A program made the translations under genes and the position numbers. From NCBI GenBank assembly GCA_024305745.1, contig JAHRBS010000008.1, positions 1,240,001 through 1,304,000 of the forward strand: a stretch of DNA of 64,000 nucleotides, read 5' to 3'. Below, in pieces: positions 1 to 11,154 of this stretch; within the stretch, counting starts at the first letter, position 1; every line of letters starts with the position of its first letter. Source of the stretch: Polyporus tsugae. Taxonomy: Eukaryota > Basidiomycota > Agaricomycetes > Polyporales > Polyporaceae. Below the pieces are notes generated by a model. That model saw only the letters and a program-made list of their open reading frames with translations, searched no databases and had not been told where the DNA came from.

Positions 1-1076
1 GGGCATCGGCGAGGACGACGGGGAGAGCTGCAGCAGCAAAATCACCACTATCATCATCATCGCCCTCATGACGACAACGACGCACACCGGACACGCACGC
101 AATCCCAGACTCCTCGCCGCATACTTCCCCTTTTTTCACGACGTGTTGTTTATCCGAGGCTTTCCAGTTGTTCTAGCTCTGCCCATCGGTCCTGGCCAGT
201 CTCCGTCCGCTCCTTGCTTCCCCCCACCTCTCGTTACACAGGACACTCTTGGGCTCTTCCCACCCGCGCACGTCGTCATACACCCTCCTTGTTGAAGTCA
301 CGACCCAACTCTATCTACCCATCATCAAGGTGTTGTTACCCGCTCTCGTTTGTTCAACCATTCTGTCGCGCCGCCTCCTTCAAGTTCTCTCTTCCAACTG
401 CAATTGTCCTATCTATCCCATTCCTTCTCCGTCTTACCGGCGGGCATTCTGACACCCTTCCTGTCCATGTTGCATATAACCCTTGCAGTTGTACATCGCC
501 TTCCTGTCCTTGCCTCCGTTCTTCTGCGCAGTGGTACATTTCACCTTCTCCGTTTCCCGCTTCCTACTTAAATAGCCGCCTTTTTAACATATCGGATTCT
601 GTCCGTCCCAGTGCACACTCAAGCTGCTGCCCCCTCTCTCTAGCTTCCTTGTCTTCACTCTCCTGTCTCCTGTCGCCTCGTGTCCGTCTCGTCTTGCTCT
701 CTCCTCCAAACGTGTCGGTGTGAGAATAGGCTTAGGCTACACATAAGTAATACAATCCTAGTCTCTCGCTTTCTCTGTGGTCGTGTGCGGGGGTGCGACG
801 ATCGCCTGTATATATTCCGTCGCCCTAGATCGGACGGTCGAGAGCCGTACTGCCGGGGCCGGGCATGTCTCTTCTTTGTGTTCTGGCCGTAGAAAAAGAT
901 TTAAGATATGGTCGGAAGAGCCTTTGGCCGTAGTATGTGGAGGGTGCCGATGCTGTTTAGTGCCTAGCGGGCGAGGGGCGAGCTCGTTGTCCGAGGAATC
1001 CGGGGCCGGATTGCTCGCACACATTCGACGCCCTTCGCTTGCTGCACCTCCTCCTTGTCGTCTTACCACCACCATC
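1..1076. other. Intergenic, no supported gene
   Basis: The stretch is pyrimidine-rich on the + strand (about 150-720) and has a TATA-like AAATA near 569. Open frames exist on both strands but have biased, low-complexity composition and no recognisable domain. It probably holds promoter and leader sequence for the gene starting at 1077. The first 60 bases could be the edge of a gene outside the window. Confidence 0.4.
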
Positions 1077-1706
1077 ATGTCCGCAGCCATGCTCAGACTC
1101 GCCGCCCGACGCTGCCTCCGCCTCACCGCCCCCTTACCAGTACACTCTTCCTCTGCCTCCGCCAGTCGCCCGATATCGACGACCGCGCGCCGCGCGGCGG
1201 ACCCGTGGCTGCTGCCCAACATGCCGGGGCACCTGGAGAAGACGACGTCGCCCCCGGACGCGCCCGCGCCCCAGCCGTTGCCGAGGCCGGGTGAGAGCGT
1301 GGAAACGATGCGGGCGCGGCTCGTGTACCAGAGCCGGAAGCGGGGCACACTCGAGAGCGACCTGCTGCTGAGCACGTTCGCGCGGGAGCGGCTCGGGGCC
1401 ATGGGCGAGGAGGAGCTCCGGGAGTTCGACAAGGTGCGTTTCAGTTTTTGTTCGCTTTTTCTTCTTTCAGTCTTCTTTTTCTTGTGCGTTGAAGAACGAG
1501 GAAGGCTGACTGGGGGCCTTTGGTTTTGTGCTCCGCGGGGGCGGCATCTGCAGCTGATGGACGAGCCGGACTGGGACATCTACTACTGGGCGACGGGGAA
1601 GAAGGCGCCGCCTGAGCGGTGGGAGGGCTCGAGCGTGCTCGCGCAGCTGGCGCAGCATGTGAAGAACGAAGGCAAGGTTGTGAGGAGGATGCCTGACCTC
1701 TCGTAG
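1077..1706 (+). CDS. SDH5: Succinate dehydrogenase assembly factor 2, mitochondrial
   Basis: Exons 1077-1433 and 1554-1706 give 169 residues. The 120-nt intron (GTGCGT...CTGCAG) is a multiple of three, so the frame reads through it. The family inserts FAD covalently into the flavoprotein subunit of complex II in the mitochondrial matrix. The N-terminus is rich in Arg, Ser and Ala with few acidic residues, as expected of an import presequence. The conserved core follows: residues near 80-120 carry the motifs RLVYQSRKRG and LLLSTF. The junction rebuilds EFDKLMDEPDWDIYYWATG, the family signature. The first ATG after the pyrimidine-rich leader was chosen; ATG 1089 is an alternative. SEC62 converges from the other side. 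Confidence 0.92.
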   Translation: MSAAMLRLAARRCLRLTAPLPVHSSSASASRPISTTARRAADPWLLPNMPGHLEKTTSPPDAPAPQPLPRPGESVETMRARLVYQSRKRGTLESDLLLSTFARERLGAMGEEELREFDKVRFSFCSLFLLSVFFFLCVEERGRLTGGLWFCAPRGRHLQLMDEPDWDIYYWATGKKAPPERWEGSSVLAQLAQHVKNEGKVVRRMPDLS

Positions 1707-2245
1707 TGCTGCCAGTGTAAGTACGCTCTGTTGTCTGCTGGTGGTGCGTATGGAGTACTTAGTAGGATCTGCAGGACCAGCGTGCCCTACATATGCATCT
1801 TCTCACCGGAATGCGGCGCCCAAAACTAGTGCGATACAATCTAGACGGTGACTGTGCCAACGGTGCGAGTACGAGGTAGAGACCAACGCGCTTCTGACAT
1901 GGTGGTGCCCATGCTGCTCCGCGAACTATGCTACCCAGTGGCTCCGACAGAACTTCAAGCTAACCTCTTCGCGGACAATGATCGATCTCAACGCTAACAC
2001 TAAAATGAGCGGTGTAGCGGCCCTCTTCATATTCATATTGTATAGCTCTGCATGCTAGTGACGTCAGACACACCTCTGAATGCTTGCGCTCATATCGTGC
2101 AATTAAATATCCCAAAGACAGGAAACAGCAGACGGGCACATAGATACAGCGTGATGTAAGTCGTTCTCAAACTCTCGGGTCCGCGGCCACAGCCTGAACC
2201 ACATGACGACGATCTGTGATGCGAATAATATATGTATGACGTGGC
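1707..2245. other. Convergent intergenic region
   Basis: The 3' ends of the SDH5 and SEC62 genes face each other here. The sequence is AT-richer than the flanking exons and should hold both transcription ends. I see no coding frame. Confidence 0.5.
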
Positions 2246-3265
2246 CTATGAGTCCTCGTCGGGCACCTCCTCCACGCGGGCTTGTCGGCTTGCGGGGCGG
2301 GAGTCCTCCGAGTCTAAGATCTCCTCGATGCGCGCGGACGGCGAGAGGGTTGGGGAGGGCGAGCCCTCCGAGATGGCAGTAGACTTGCCCTTGGACGAGG
2401 ACTTTTCCTTCTCGGCCCGCTTCTTCTTGGTCTTCTTTTTGGGGAGGTCCCATTCCCAGAGCGGGATGAAGGACTCGACCTGGACAGTACAACGTGAGTG
2501 ACGTGTTTCCGAAATGTATCGAATGCGTAGGAAAGACGGGCGCAGGAATGGGGCAGGTATCGAGAGGGAATGAAAGAGAGAGGGGAGGGCACTCACGAAT
2601 CCTACGTCCGCGAACAGTTTCGGGAACATCCAAATGCCAGGGCTCGCGACGATGACGGTGATGATGTAGAATATCAGCCTGACGATGGCCAGCGCGAAGA
2701 ACAGGCCGATCAAGCCGAGGACTGCGATCGAGAGGTACCACACGCCCAGCCGCATGATGGGCGGCCAGAGCGGGAACATGACCCCGGCGAGCATGACGGC
2801 GACCATCGCGACACCGCCGAGGTACGTCGTCCACTGGGAGCCTTCGTAGAACCACGCATAGTAGTCTGAGGCGACGAACGTCTGCATCTGGGTGATCTGG
2901 AGCGCCTTGGGGGAGGCCGCGGACGAGCCCGAGGGCGCGCCACGCTCGACGCGGAGGAAGAAGGCGAAGGGGATGACGGAGAGCAGGAGCTGGGTCGCCT
3001 CCTCTTCGTTGGTCACTTTGGGCACGTTCTTGAGCTTGGCGTACGCGGGCGAGGTGAGGGCCTTCACGGCGGCCTTGCCTGTTTCAAGCAGAGAAAGGGT
3101 CGGCTCGGGGAGGTGGAAGACAAAGGATAGTCGAGACGCACCCTTAATGTAGTCTATGCGCTTGCCGTTGAGCACCCCAACGCGGACCTTGATCCCTGCG
3201 CTGCTGCTTCGGAGGAAATTAACGACATTCCGGATGTCCTGCGGAGCCTTGGACTGCTGCTCCAT
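2246..3265 (-). CDS. SEC62: ER protein translocation subunit Sec62
   Basis: Exons on the minus strand: 3265-3142, 3078-2597 and 2479-2246, with introns of 63 and 117 nt; 279 residues. Sec62 works with Sec63 at the Sec61 translocon in post-translational import into the ER. The N-terminal cytosolic domain shows the RVGVLNGKRIDYIKG signature at about 28-42. Two long hydrophobic segments follow (about 125-147 and 152-185), then PGIWMFPKLF and IPLWEWDLPKKKTKKK. The C-terminus is a charged tail. The topology, with both ends cytosolic, fits the family. It is divergent from the mL59 gene and shares about 400 bp of upstream sequence with it. Confidence 0.93.
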   Translation of the reverse strand: MEQQSKAPQDIRNVVNFLRSSSAGIKVRVGVLNGKRIDYIKGASRLSFVFHLPEPTLSLLETGKAAVKALTSPAYAKLKNVPKVTNEEEATQLLLSVIPFAFFLRVERGAPSGSSAASPKALQITQMQTFVASDYYAWFYEGSQWTTYLGGVAMVAVMLAGVMFPLWPPIMRLGVWYLSIAVLGLIGLFFALAIVRLIFYIITVIVASPGIWMFPKLFADVGFVSALPSLFHSLSIPAPFLRPSFLRIRYISETRHSRCTVQVESFIPLWEWDLPKKKTKKKRAEKEKSSSKGKSTAISEGSPSPTLSPSARIEEILDSEDSRPASRQARVEEVPDEDS

Positions 3266-3665
3266 CGCGAGTTATACCTAGAGTTCCCCGCAATTTGGTC
3301 AGCCATCAAATGACATATGTACGACATAGGAAGACAGGGCAAAAATACGCACTAGAGGGGGTCGTAACGTAGGAGAAGACCAGTCCGAGGACGGCGAAGA
3401 GGACGAACGAAAGGAAGAGACGGGACGGTTGAGCTGGCAAGCCACCTCACACAGGCTGACCATGTCCTCCCTTTCCATATCAGGAAACATAAATTACATA
3501 AGCTCCTCCAATCCTGGTGCGTTCCAGCGTTTCCTCGGCCTGTCCCCTCTGCTGAACGTGCTGGACGTCCTTGCTCAGTCCTCAATCGTCCTACACCTCT
3601 TTGCCTCGTTTAAATAAACGGAAACCAGCTATACCCCCTCCTCTCTTCCTTTTATCCCGTCCACC
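3266..3665. promoter_or_regulatory. Divergent promoter region SEC62 / mL59
   Basis: About 400 bp separate the two start codons and must hold both promoters. A TATA-like TTTAAATAAA lies at 3609-3618, about 50 bp before the mL59 ATG. A pyrimidine-rich stretch (3630-3660) leads into that ATG. Confidence 0.45.
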
Positions 3666-4519
3666 ATGTCTGCTGCACTGCAGGCAGTGAAGAGGTTCCG
3701 CATGCGCGAACTCGCCCGTGCCCCCTTCCCCCACAACGCAGATGCCAAACTCTCCAACACGCGACCAAGTGTCCGGAACCCCTTCCTGCCTCACAAAAAT
3801 CCCGAGACCGGCAACTGGGCCCCAGCAAAGTACTCCCTAAGGCGACAAGCGGACCTCGTCAAGAACGCCCGTGCGAGCGGCACGCTACACCTCCTTCCCT
3901 CCGGGCCAAAGCTCTCGCTCACACAGCTCGCCGCGGCAGGGTCAACCTCGGAGGCAAGCAACGCAACTGTAGAGGGGGCTGGGGCGGAGGCAGAAACGAA
4001 GGCAAAAGGGAAGGTGTGGTGGAGTATGCCGGTCAAGTGGAAGGGCGAGCACAAGGAGAAGGAGGTCAAGGGTGCGGAAGTGGGCAACAGGCTGTACGCG
4101 GGCAAGAAGCGGATGTTCAAGGGCCACAAGTGGCAGCGCACGCAGCAGCAGAGGCAGCGGGAGCAGAAGATGCTCATGAAGGACATGAAGGTCCGCGTAG
4201 AGCGGTTCAAGACGGTGAGTACGGGCGACGTCCTTTCGGACTCTTGCTTTCCCCACCCAATTCCCCTGCCTCTCATCTACCGCCCCTTTTCGCGACGTCC
4301 TTGCGCAATTGTATTCTTGCGGGGCCACGTTCGTTCTCCGCCGTCGGCGACCGCCCAGTTGCCTGTATTCGCTGCATTACTACGACACGTGTGCCAACGA
4401 CCGGATGATTCGGACCCCACGCTGACCCGCACTCCCTTTTCTACCAGACGTACAGACGCAAGACGCCGTCGCCTATCAGCGTTGCCCGGCCGGTGTCCTA
4501 CTCCAAGCTTCCATTCTAA
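3666..4519 (+). CDS. MRPL25: Mitochondrial large-subunit ribosomal protein mL59 (Mrpl25 type)
   Basis: Exons 3666-4214 and 4448-4519, 206 residues; intron of 233 nt (GTGAGT...CTACCAG). The first 60 residues carry the fungal mL59 signature: FRMRELARAPFP, then NPFLPHKNPETGNWAPAKYS and LRRQADLVK. The middle (about 95-130) is Ala/Glu/Lys-rich linker. The rest is strongly basic (RLYAGKKRMFKGHKWQR), as expected for rRNA contact. The second exon adds only 23 residues ending KLPF. A longer reading without splicing runs to 4883 but loses protein-like composition, so the spliced form is preferred. Confidence 0.87.
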
Positions 4520-6879
4520 TCCTCACGTTAAACTGTCGCGTATTCTACAGCGCTGTCGCGTACTTTGCATTCACATAATCCCTTACTCTGCTCTATTCTC
4601 GCTTGGCCCGCCTTGGCGACCCTTAACACGCCTCGGCGTTGTTGCTGCTTCTCGCCCCGCGTTGCAGTCGCTCGCGTGTTCGCCGGAGGACATCCAGTCC
4701 CATGGACCCGAAACCGGAACGGGGCCGAATAGCAAACACCCGAACGCTCAATTCTGGCACTGTTGCTGTTGCCTGGGAACGACTGCAACTATAGGGTGCT
4801 CGGTGAGTCGTCAGTTGACATGGTTCGGCCGTCGACCCGGTGGAGGCTTGGACACGTGGACCGGGGTGGATAGGCTGGTTTAACCTTCCTTACGGACTTA
4901 CCGCCTGGCGCAGCGGTCACGCGTGCTGCAAATAGCCCTACGTCGCGCTCCGCAGCTGAGAAGGCTCGGGACGCGTGCTATTACAAGGTGACCCATTTGG
5001 AAAACGAAAAGTCAGGGAACGTACGGCACTCCGTACAATTCTTTCTGGAGTCGGGAAGCGGGTTTTACTGTTGTGTGCGGCATGCCGTGGACGGTTATAT
5101 ATTGGAGATGGTACGTGCTTCTTCGCGAAGAGGAGTCTAGAGGGGCTGATTGAGTTCTAGATTGCGAAGGTGCGAGAGCTGCGGGAACCCGTAGCCATCG
5201 CGCTGGCCCTGTCAGGACGGACAGAACGGAGGGAATCAGATGGCCGCGGCCGAGAGAACTTTGATTGAACGTTTACGTGGAACGGAGGAAGAAGCCTTCC
5301 AGACGTTGACGCTGTGTACAGTGTACAGCCAAGGTGAGCATATGTACATTGCAGTTCCGTTCGCGTTTGGTTGGTGACCAACTTCAGTGTATCGTCTCTT
5401 CGACGCGCAGCATCATCCCGAGTGAGAGTGATGTAACCATATCTGTATTGGATGTGTCGCCTGTATACAAACGCGCCTGTGGAGTGGTACGTGAACGCGT
5501 TTTCTTGTGACGTTATGCCTAACGGGAGCAACTCAATAACTCCATCTTTCCATATAGGCGCGAGAACTGGGCGCACCGGACAGCTCACAGGGAACAACCA
5601 CAAAATGGTACCCTCTTGTGAGTACTCGTCCTACGTGTTTGTCGACATATTGCCTCATACCCAGTGCGACAAGGGCCCTGACTGAGCGTCATACGCAATG
5701 GTCTACATGCTTGCGCGTCGCGGAATCGACGCGTTATGGGCCGTGCTCGTCACCCTGTTCACGTCGATCATGAACGAGGCTGAACGTGGGAGGGGTCCTA
5801 GACATGAGATTAGCAAGTTATTAAGTCGGCTGGATGGGGTTAGGACCAGAAGTGATCCTCCTCCGCGCCGGTTAAGCGAAAGTGTTGGCCGCCAGCACGT
5901 AGTCGCGCCTTTACGGGATGTCGTCCACCTTTTCGGTGCCTTTGTCGGGTATCCAGGCGCATTTGCTATTCTCACCAAGCGAGCAAAGGGGGAGAGATAG
6001 GCAATCGTGCGACCGGCTCCGAAATGTAAGTCGTCGTGGCGCGTCGGGCAATTTGATTCGTCCTGTGAAGCTTGTTCCAAGTTCCCAGTGCGTTGCAGAC
6101 GCCACGATGCTCGTGCCCATATGGTGCAATACTCGTGTCTCACCAGAGAGACGTCGCGTGGCGTACAGCATCTCGAGCCTCGAGGGCATCGAATTACGCT
6201 GTGTGGAGTGTGGTAGTCCGGAGGGCAGACGTTGTTCGCTGGTCTGTGTGGAAGCTTTGTGTACAGAATGCACGGTCGGTCAATAGTCCGAGGGCTGGAG
6301 CGCTCCGTCGGCATGCCAGATGCGGAGATGAGAGGAATCTGAAGAATCGCCGGGGGATCCCATTCCCAGGGCCGCAGGCCGATCTTCTGGCATGCTTGGC
6401 ATGTGGGATGTGCCAGATCGGGCGAATTACGCCACGGTTGAAGGGCACGTAATTGAGGCACTCAGCCTTTGCTCAGCCTGGAGTCATGTACGGCATCCCT
6501 GCCCTCACCAGCGCGCCAGCCCTGCTTCTCAATTCGCCATGCTCGTCATACTTATAAGCACCCCCAGAGGCATTCTGCATTTCCGGGGCTAGTCCACGCC
6601 GCTCGGCAACTACTCATCTTAAATCGTGCCGCGACGCCAACTGGCACTTTTGATTTAGCGGCACAACGGTTGTCGATGGCCGTACAGCCGTCACCCTTGC
6701 CGCCACCCTCACATATGACGCCAGAGTCTGGGTGGAGAAGGGTCCGCTTCCTCCCTCCGCCCGAAGCCTTGGTCTCTTCCTCTCCCCCTGCCGTCTTGTC
6801 CCGACCTACAAGCCTCACTCTCCCTCTGTCCTCTCACATCAGTCGTCCCTCGTCCTCCCGCCCTCATTCTACCCATTAC
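4520..6879. other. 2.4-kb intergenic region, no supported gene
   Basis: Several open frames of 60-250 codons exist on both strands (for example 5703-6461 minus), but they overlap, lack domain-like composition and show no consistent splice structure. The last 200 bp are pyrimidine-rich leader for the gene at 6880. A diverged mobile-element remnant cannot be excluded, but I see no terminal repeats or conserved domains. Confidence 0.4.
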
Positions 6880-9012
6880 ATGGCACCCATCGCCTCCTCC
6901 TCATCCTCGGCCTCGCGACCCCGGCCTCACAAAGACCTATTCAAGCCCAAGTTCCCGCTCGACCCGTTCTCCGGCCACTCCGCCGCTGCCCTCGGAGAAC
7001 CCTGGTTCCTCAAGACCGACGCGCTGCTCAACGCAACCGCCGTCCGCAGGCGCAATGCAATTTTTGTCGTTGGAGGTGCGTTCCATGTCGATCGCTCTGC
7101 GCCCAAACAAAACTCAAATAAAATGCGGTGTGCAGCGCCGTCCTTGACACAGCTTGGCCCTCTCCTTCAGTCGCACCAACTCGTAAAGTCACTCGTTATC
7201 CTCGCTACCCACAAGCCCCCGGACATACCTGGCATCGTCTATCCGACCGTACGCATCCTTCGCCTCAAGGAGCCGCTCGGGCTAGAAGACGCTGGCGCGG
7301 TCCGTTTCGTCAACGTTCTTGAATGGGCAGAGCGCGTCGCCCGCACCTGGCGAAAGCATGGCGGCGCAGGCGTCCTCGAGCTGTCGGAGGAGTCCGACAT
7401 CAACAGCAACCGCGACCTGCAGCCCCCACCCGTCTTCCGCTTCGGCTCCCAGTCTACGCCGCCGTCGCCCCGCAGTTCGACTACCCATCTCTCCGGGCAG
7501 TCGTCCGCGCCGCCCTCCAGACCATCGTCGCGCATGGCATCGCGTCCCCCATCCATCGTCAGCATGTTCTTCCTCAACAAGGGCCCTGCGTCGCTCCCGC
7601 CCCCGGACCCGTCCCAGCGGCCGTTCGACGTGGTCATCAACTTCCTGCCAGAAAAGATCTCGGACAAGGCCCTCCTCAAGAACGCGATCCTCGTCACCAC
7701 CATCTCCCGCCCCTTCCTCAAGGCGAGCTATGGAGGCTCGGCCTCGAGCGTCCGTACGCGCGCAACATCTTCCTCGTCTTCACCCTCGTCCCCGCGCTTC
7801 GCCCGGCCTCGGTCGATATTCGGTGCGTTCTCGCGCTCGTCGAGTTCGCTGTCCGAATACATCCCCTCGACCCCCCAAAACCTCTCTGGGGAGTCGCTCC
7901 CGCTCTCCTCCGCATCGGCATCGCTTCCTCCACCACTAGGCAAGGCGCTCCTCGTGCACCTCCTTCCCTCCCCACACCCGAAGGAGCCCCCCGGAGCGCG
8001 GAGGAGGCTCGTCGACAGCATGGAAACTTTCTTGCTCTCGTTCTCGTTCCACTCGGTTCCGGGTATGCAAAGCCTAACGCCAACCCAGGCGCGGACATCG
8101 ACCTACTCGCCCGGGACGGCACCGCGGCCCGTCAGCGGCGCGGGGCTGGACGTCGATTTTCAGCGCGCGCGGTCGTACCTGATGCAAACGAGTACGTTCT
8201 GCGACAGCATTGGGGCAGCAAGCGACCCTGCGCTGGCGTCTGGTCTGAGCGGGAGCGAGTGTGGGGAGGGGAGCGAGTGGACGGTCGCGGACGTCGTGCT
8301 CAGCGGGGCGCTCGACGGCGACATGCCGGCGATCGTTAATCCTCACGCGAGCGCACCACTGACGTCGACGTCGACTATGACCTCGACCCCGACTCTCGTG
8401 GGAGCGGACGGGGCTGGCAAGCTCACGCGACGTGCGTGGATCGCGGCCGCTGCGGATTTGGTTATCGTGCCGTCCGGGGACGAACGTTCGCCCTCACCTT
8501 CGCCTTCGCCTTCACACGGAGTTCCTCATGCGCATGCACACACACACGCACATGGTCACGTCCCCGGCGCGGCGCTGCCGAGCAGGACGACGCGGAGCTC
8601 GTCTGTGCCACTGTTGTCGGCGGGGTGGGCCCCGGTGAGCTTCGGGGGACGGCCGCTATCGCTGTCCCAGCCACGAACACCCTCACAACCTGCGGCGGTG
8701 GTTTCGTCGTCGTCATCGTCAAGTTCGGGGTCCGGTTCTGGTTCTAGTTCTGGTTGTAGTTCGACGCTGTCGCCACCGCCGATGAGCACCAGCTCGACGC
8801 TCACCCCGCCGTCGTCCGAGGATTCTGGATGTGAGAACGGCGGGGTTGCGGATGTGGAGAAGGCGGCGCGGGGGAGCGGTGTGGGCTTGGCGGTGGCGGT
8901 GAGTGTGGACGGGAGCCTAGGGGGGGCGGTCGGCGCGAAGGGGTCCAAGGTCGTGAAGTGGAAGTTCTGGCGGAGGAAGGCGGGGGCGAACGTCGCAGAA
9001 GTTGGGGCGTAA
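6880..9012 (+). CDS. Unrecognised protein with Ser/Pro-rich linkers
   Basis: Exons 6880-7075 and 7136-9012, 690 residues; the 60-nt intron keeps frame. The alternative acceptor at 7170 would break the frame. The exon join gives NAIFVVGAPSLTQLGPLLQS. Ordered parts look like an alpha/beta fold: about 60-150 (strands LVKSLVILA and VYPTVRIL), about 215-250 (FDVVINFLPEKISDKALLKN) and about 330-365. Between them are Ser/Pro/Thr-rich linkers. The C-terminus is basic (KWKFWRRKAG). The frame is open to 6469; the start at 6880 was chosen because the DNA before it is a pyrimidine-rich leader, with ATG 6676 as an alternative. I do not recognise the family. Confidence 0.6.
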   Translation: MAPIASSSSSASRPRPHKDLFKPKFPLDPFSGHSAAALGEPWFLKTDALLNATAVRRRNAIFVVGGAFHVDRSAPKQNSNKMRCAAPSLTQLGPLLQSHQLVKSLVILATHKPPDIPGIVYPTVRILRLKEPLGLEDAGAVRFVNVLEWAERVARTWRKHGGAGVLELSEESDINSNRDLQPPPVFRFGSQSTPPSPRSSTTHLSGQSSAPPSRPSSRMASRPPSIVSMFFLNKGPASLPPPDPSQRPFDVVINFLPEKISDKALLKNAILVTTISRPFLKASYGGSASSVRTRATSSSSSPSSPRFARPRSIFGAFSRSSSSLSEYIPSTPQNLSGESLPLSSASASLPPPLGKALLVHLLPSPHPKEPPGARRRLVDSMETFLLSFSFHSVPGMQSLTPTQARTSTYSPGTAPRPVSGAGLDVDFQRARSYLMQTSTFCDSIGAASDPALASGLSGSECGEGSEWTVADVVLSGALDGDMPAIVNPHASAPLTSTSTMTSTPTLVGADGAGKLTRRAWIAAAADLVIVPSGDERSPSPSPSPSHGVPHAHAHTHAHGHVPGAALPSRTTRSSSVPLLSAGWAPVSFGGRPLSLSQPRTPSQPAAVVSSSSSSSSGSGSGSSSGCSSTLSPPPMSTSSTLTPPSSEDSGCENGGVADVEKAARGSGVGLAVAVSVDGSLGGAVGAKGSKVVKWKFWRRKAGANVAEVGA

Positions 9013-11154
9013 GGCCCGACGCTTGGCCCCGTGGCACTCCATAACGAGGCCCCGGTGGATTGCTGCTGCTGGTTGAAAGGTGGCAGCGCTGCGCGAAGGT
9101 TGGAAGCATGCTTGTTCGGCGGCCGCTCTGACGTTGTTTGCTTGAGGATCACGGTGTCGGCAGCTGTCGGGCATGGGCTCGCGAAGGGGAAGTCGGCTTG
9201 GGGTTCGGGCTCAGGCTGACGGACACGGACGATGAACGTGCGCGTCGGAGGTCGAGAGGCTTAGTCGCCCTCCCCATTCGCCATTCCTCCCTTCCCTCTA
9301 TCTCTCTCTGGCCATGGTGCGTGCCCCACATGCCCCATAGCCGTCTGCATCCTGTGTCTTGGCACTCTCTGCTTCCGTTTTGCAACCACAAGAACCACAC
9401 ACCCACCATGCCCCCGCTCGCTCGATTGTATGATTAAGAATACTCAAGGATACCGCCGTCGAATAATTCCATTCTCTCTTGCTTGTGGGTTTGGACCTCT
9501 CGTAACATATGGCAAATAGCACACGCACACGCTCGCAGCACCATCACCACCGTCTTCCACGCAATATCGGATACTTTCGTTCGCTACCCACTGTTTTCGT
9601 TACTCATACTCGCCACCTCCAGGCCTTGGCCTGAGGGGGCATTAGTCCGTCGGACACTCATGTATACTTGATACTTACTCGCATCGATATCTCGACATTT
9701 TTGCATCTTGCATCGCATCTCAATCCATGCATCCCGATTTCAGTTACGCATAACGACATCATCCGCATTATAACTCTTCCACTCTAGTTTACACTACTAG
9801 TACCAGTGCGATCGCCCGCCTAATAGTGGTACTTAGTGGCAATTGGCCGGACAGCCACCACATACTCGTGTCGGACCTAGTAGGCTACGTACAGCATCGT
9901 ATCGCATTTCAGGGGTTCAGTTCACATCGTCGCATTCCACAAAAGCAGGTCATGTACAGACCAGTACAAACCACGCCATACGTAGTTAGGAAGGGATGGA
10001 CAGAAATAAGAGGTTTCTGTAGGTCTGATCAGATTCACTGGCAGGCGACACAGTGTGGAAAGCTGAATTCAAAAAGGATATGCTCTGACTCCTCTTGGTC
10101 CTCCATGTCGGTCATGGGTCGGCCTTGATGCTTCCGGATCTATGCATGGGTACCTAGAAGCTTGAAGCTTAAAAGCTTTGTTGGAGGGTTAACTCGAGTC
10201 AGTCACGTGAGTGATGGTATACATACTTATGTGGACAAGACGTTCAAGTTTGTCTCTTCTCCTGCTCCGCAGCGCATGCCTTCCAGGATGCAACTCCTTC
10301 TGCCGCGTGGATGCAGTCATTGCTCGCGATCTCGGGCTGTGTCTGTTGGATAAATCACATAGTAAGTCCAGAAAGGCACGTAACGGCTTATGCTGCTATC
10401 AGGGCTTCTCTGACTTGTTTGAACGTACGACTTGCAGGAATGCAAAAAGAAGGGGCGGAAGCTTGCCTATCTCAGCAGCAGATGGCCCGTCTGCAGCACT
10501 TGCGGCTGTCATAGGCCAGGCGTCGTCTTAGTAATTCTCGCGCAGAGAACATTGATTAAGGTAATGCTTTATCTCCACGAAATATTTCTGTGTCTGGCTC
10601 TGGGATGCGCTTCATGTAGCTATTGACAATATTTCAGCCCGAGCTCTAAACTGCCATGTGTGAAGCAGTTCCCTACACAGTACAAACGCACACTTTGAAG
10701 GTCGCTAGCGCGTTAACGTTGCTCAAGTCCGCACCTCATGCCGGCGTTTCCAACGTCTATCAGTATCTTGCTCTCGGCACGTCTGTCCCTCGTCGAACCT
10801 TCGAATCAGCCGGCTCTGAGGACAGTCCTGTCCGTTTCTGCGTATACAGCCTCAAGTCCGAGTGTGTTCTGAAGTGGAATTTTCACCATAAGAGACCTAT
10901 CAATATCTGTTAAATAACCGCTCGTGGGAAAAGGGAATGCAGCACGAGCGTCGCCAAAAAACCCAATCCTGTTGCCCTTGACCACCCCCCCTCGCCAACA
11001 CATCCTCCTCGCTGTCATAGTCGCTGCCAACGTCGACCCATCTTGCTTCCTGCCCAGCCCCTGTATCGATCTCGTCTTCCCAACATCGCCCCAGAACTTG
11101 TACTAGACAAAGTACCCCACACACGCAATCACATACACGCCCCTCATCATCCCA
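9013..11154. other. 2.1-kb intergenic region upstream of DHH1
   Basis: No frame here has gene-like composition or splice structure. It probably holds the 3' end of the gene ending at 9012 and a long 5' region for DHH1. Three AAGCTT sites cluster at 10157-10176. The last 100 bp before the DHH1 start are CA- and pyrimidine-rich. Confidence 0.4.

Noticed and set aside
214..723. 169-codon frame near the left edge
   Set aside because: Composition is Ser/Pro/Leu-rich because the DNA is pyrimidine-rich; no domain, no splice structure, and it lies in the likely leader of the SDH5 gene.
758..1579. 273-codon minus-strand frame over SDH5
   Set aside because: Antisense shadow of the GC-rich SDH5 exons and intron; the + strand carries the conserved protein.
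3666..4883. Unspliced 405-residue reading of mL59
   Set aside because: After 4214 the frame loses protein character; splicing to 4448 gives a compact end typical of the family.
5703..6461. 252-codon minus-strand frame
   Set aside because: Overlaps several equally long frames on the other strand and has no ordered-protein pattern or recognisable motif.
7323..8339. 338-codon frame inside the 690-residue gene
   Set aside because: Alternate-frame shadow: Arg/Pro/Ala-rich, while the chosen frame has hydrophobic patterns and continues 5' and 3'.
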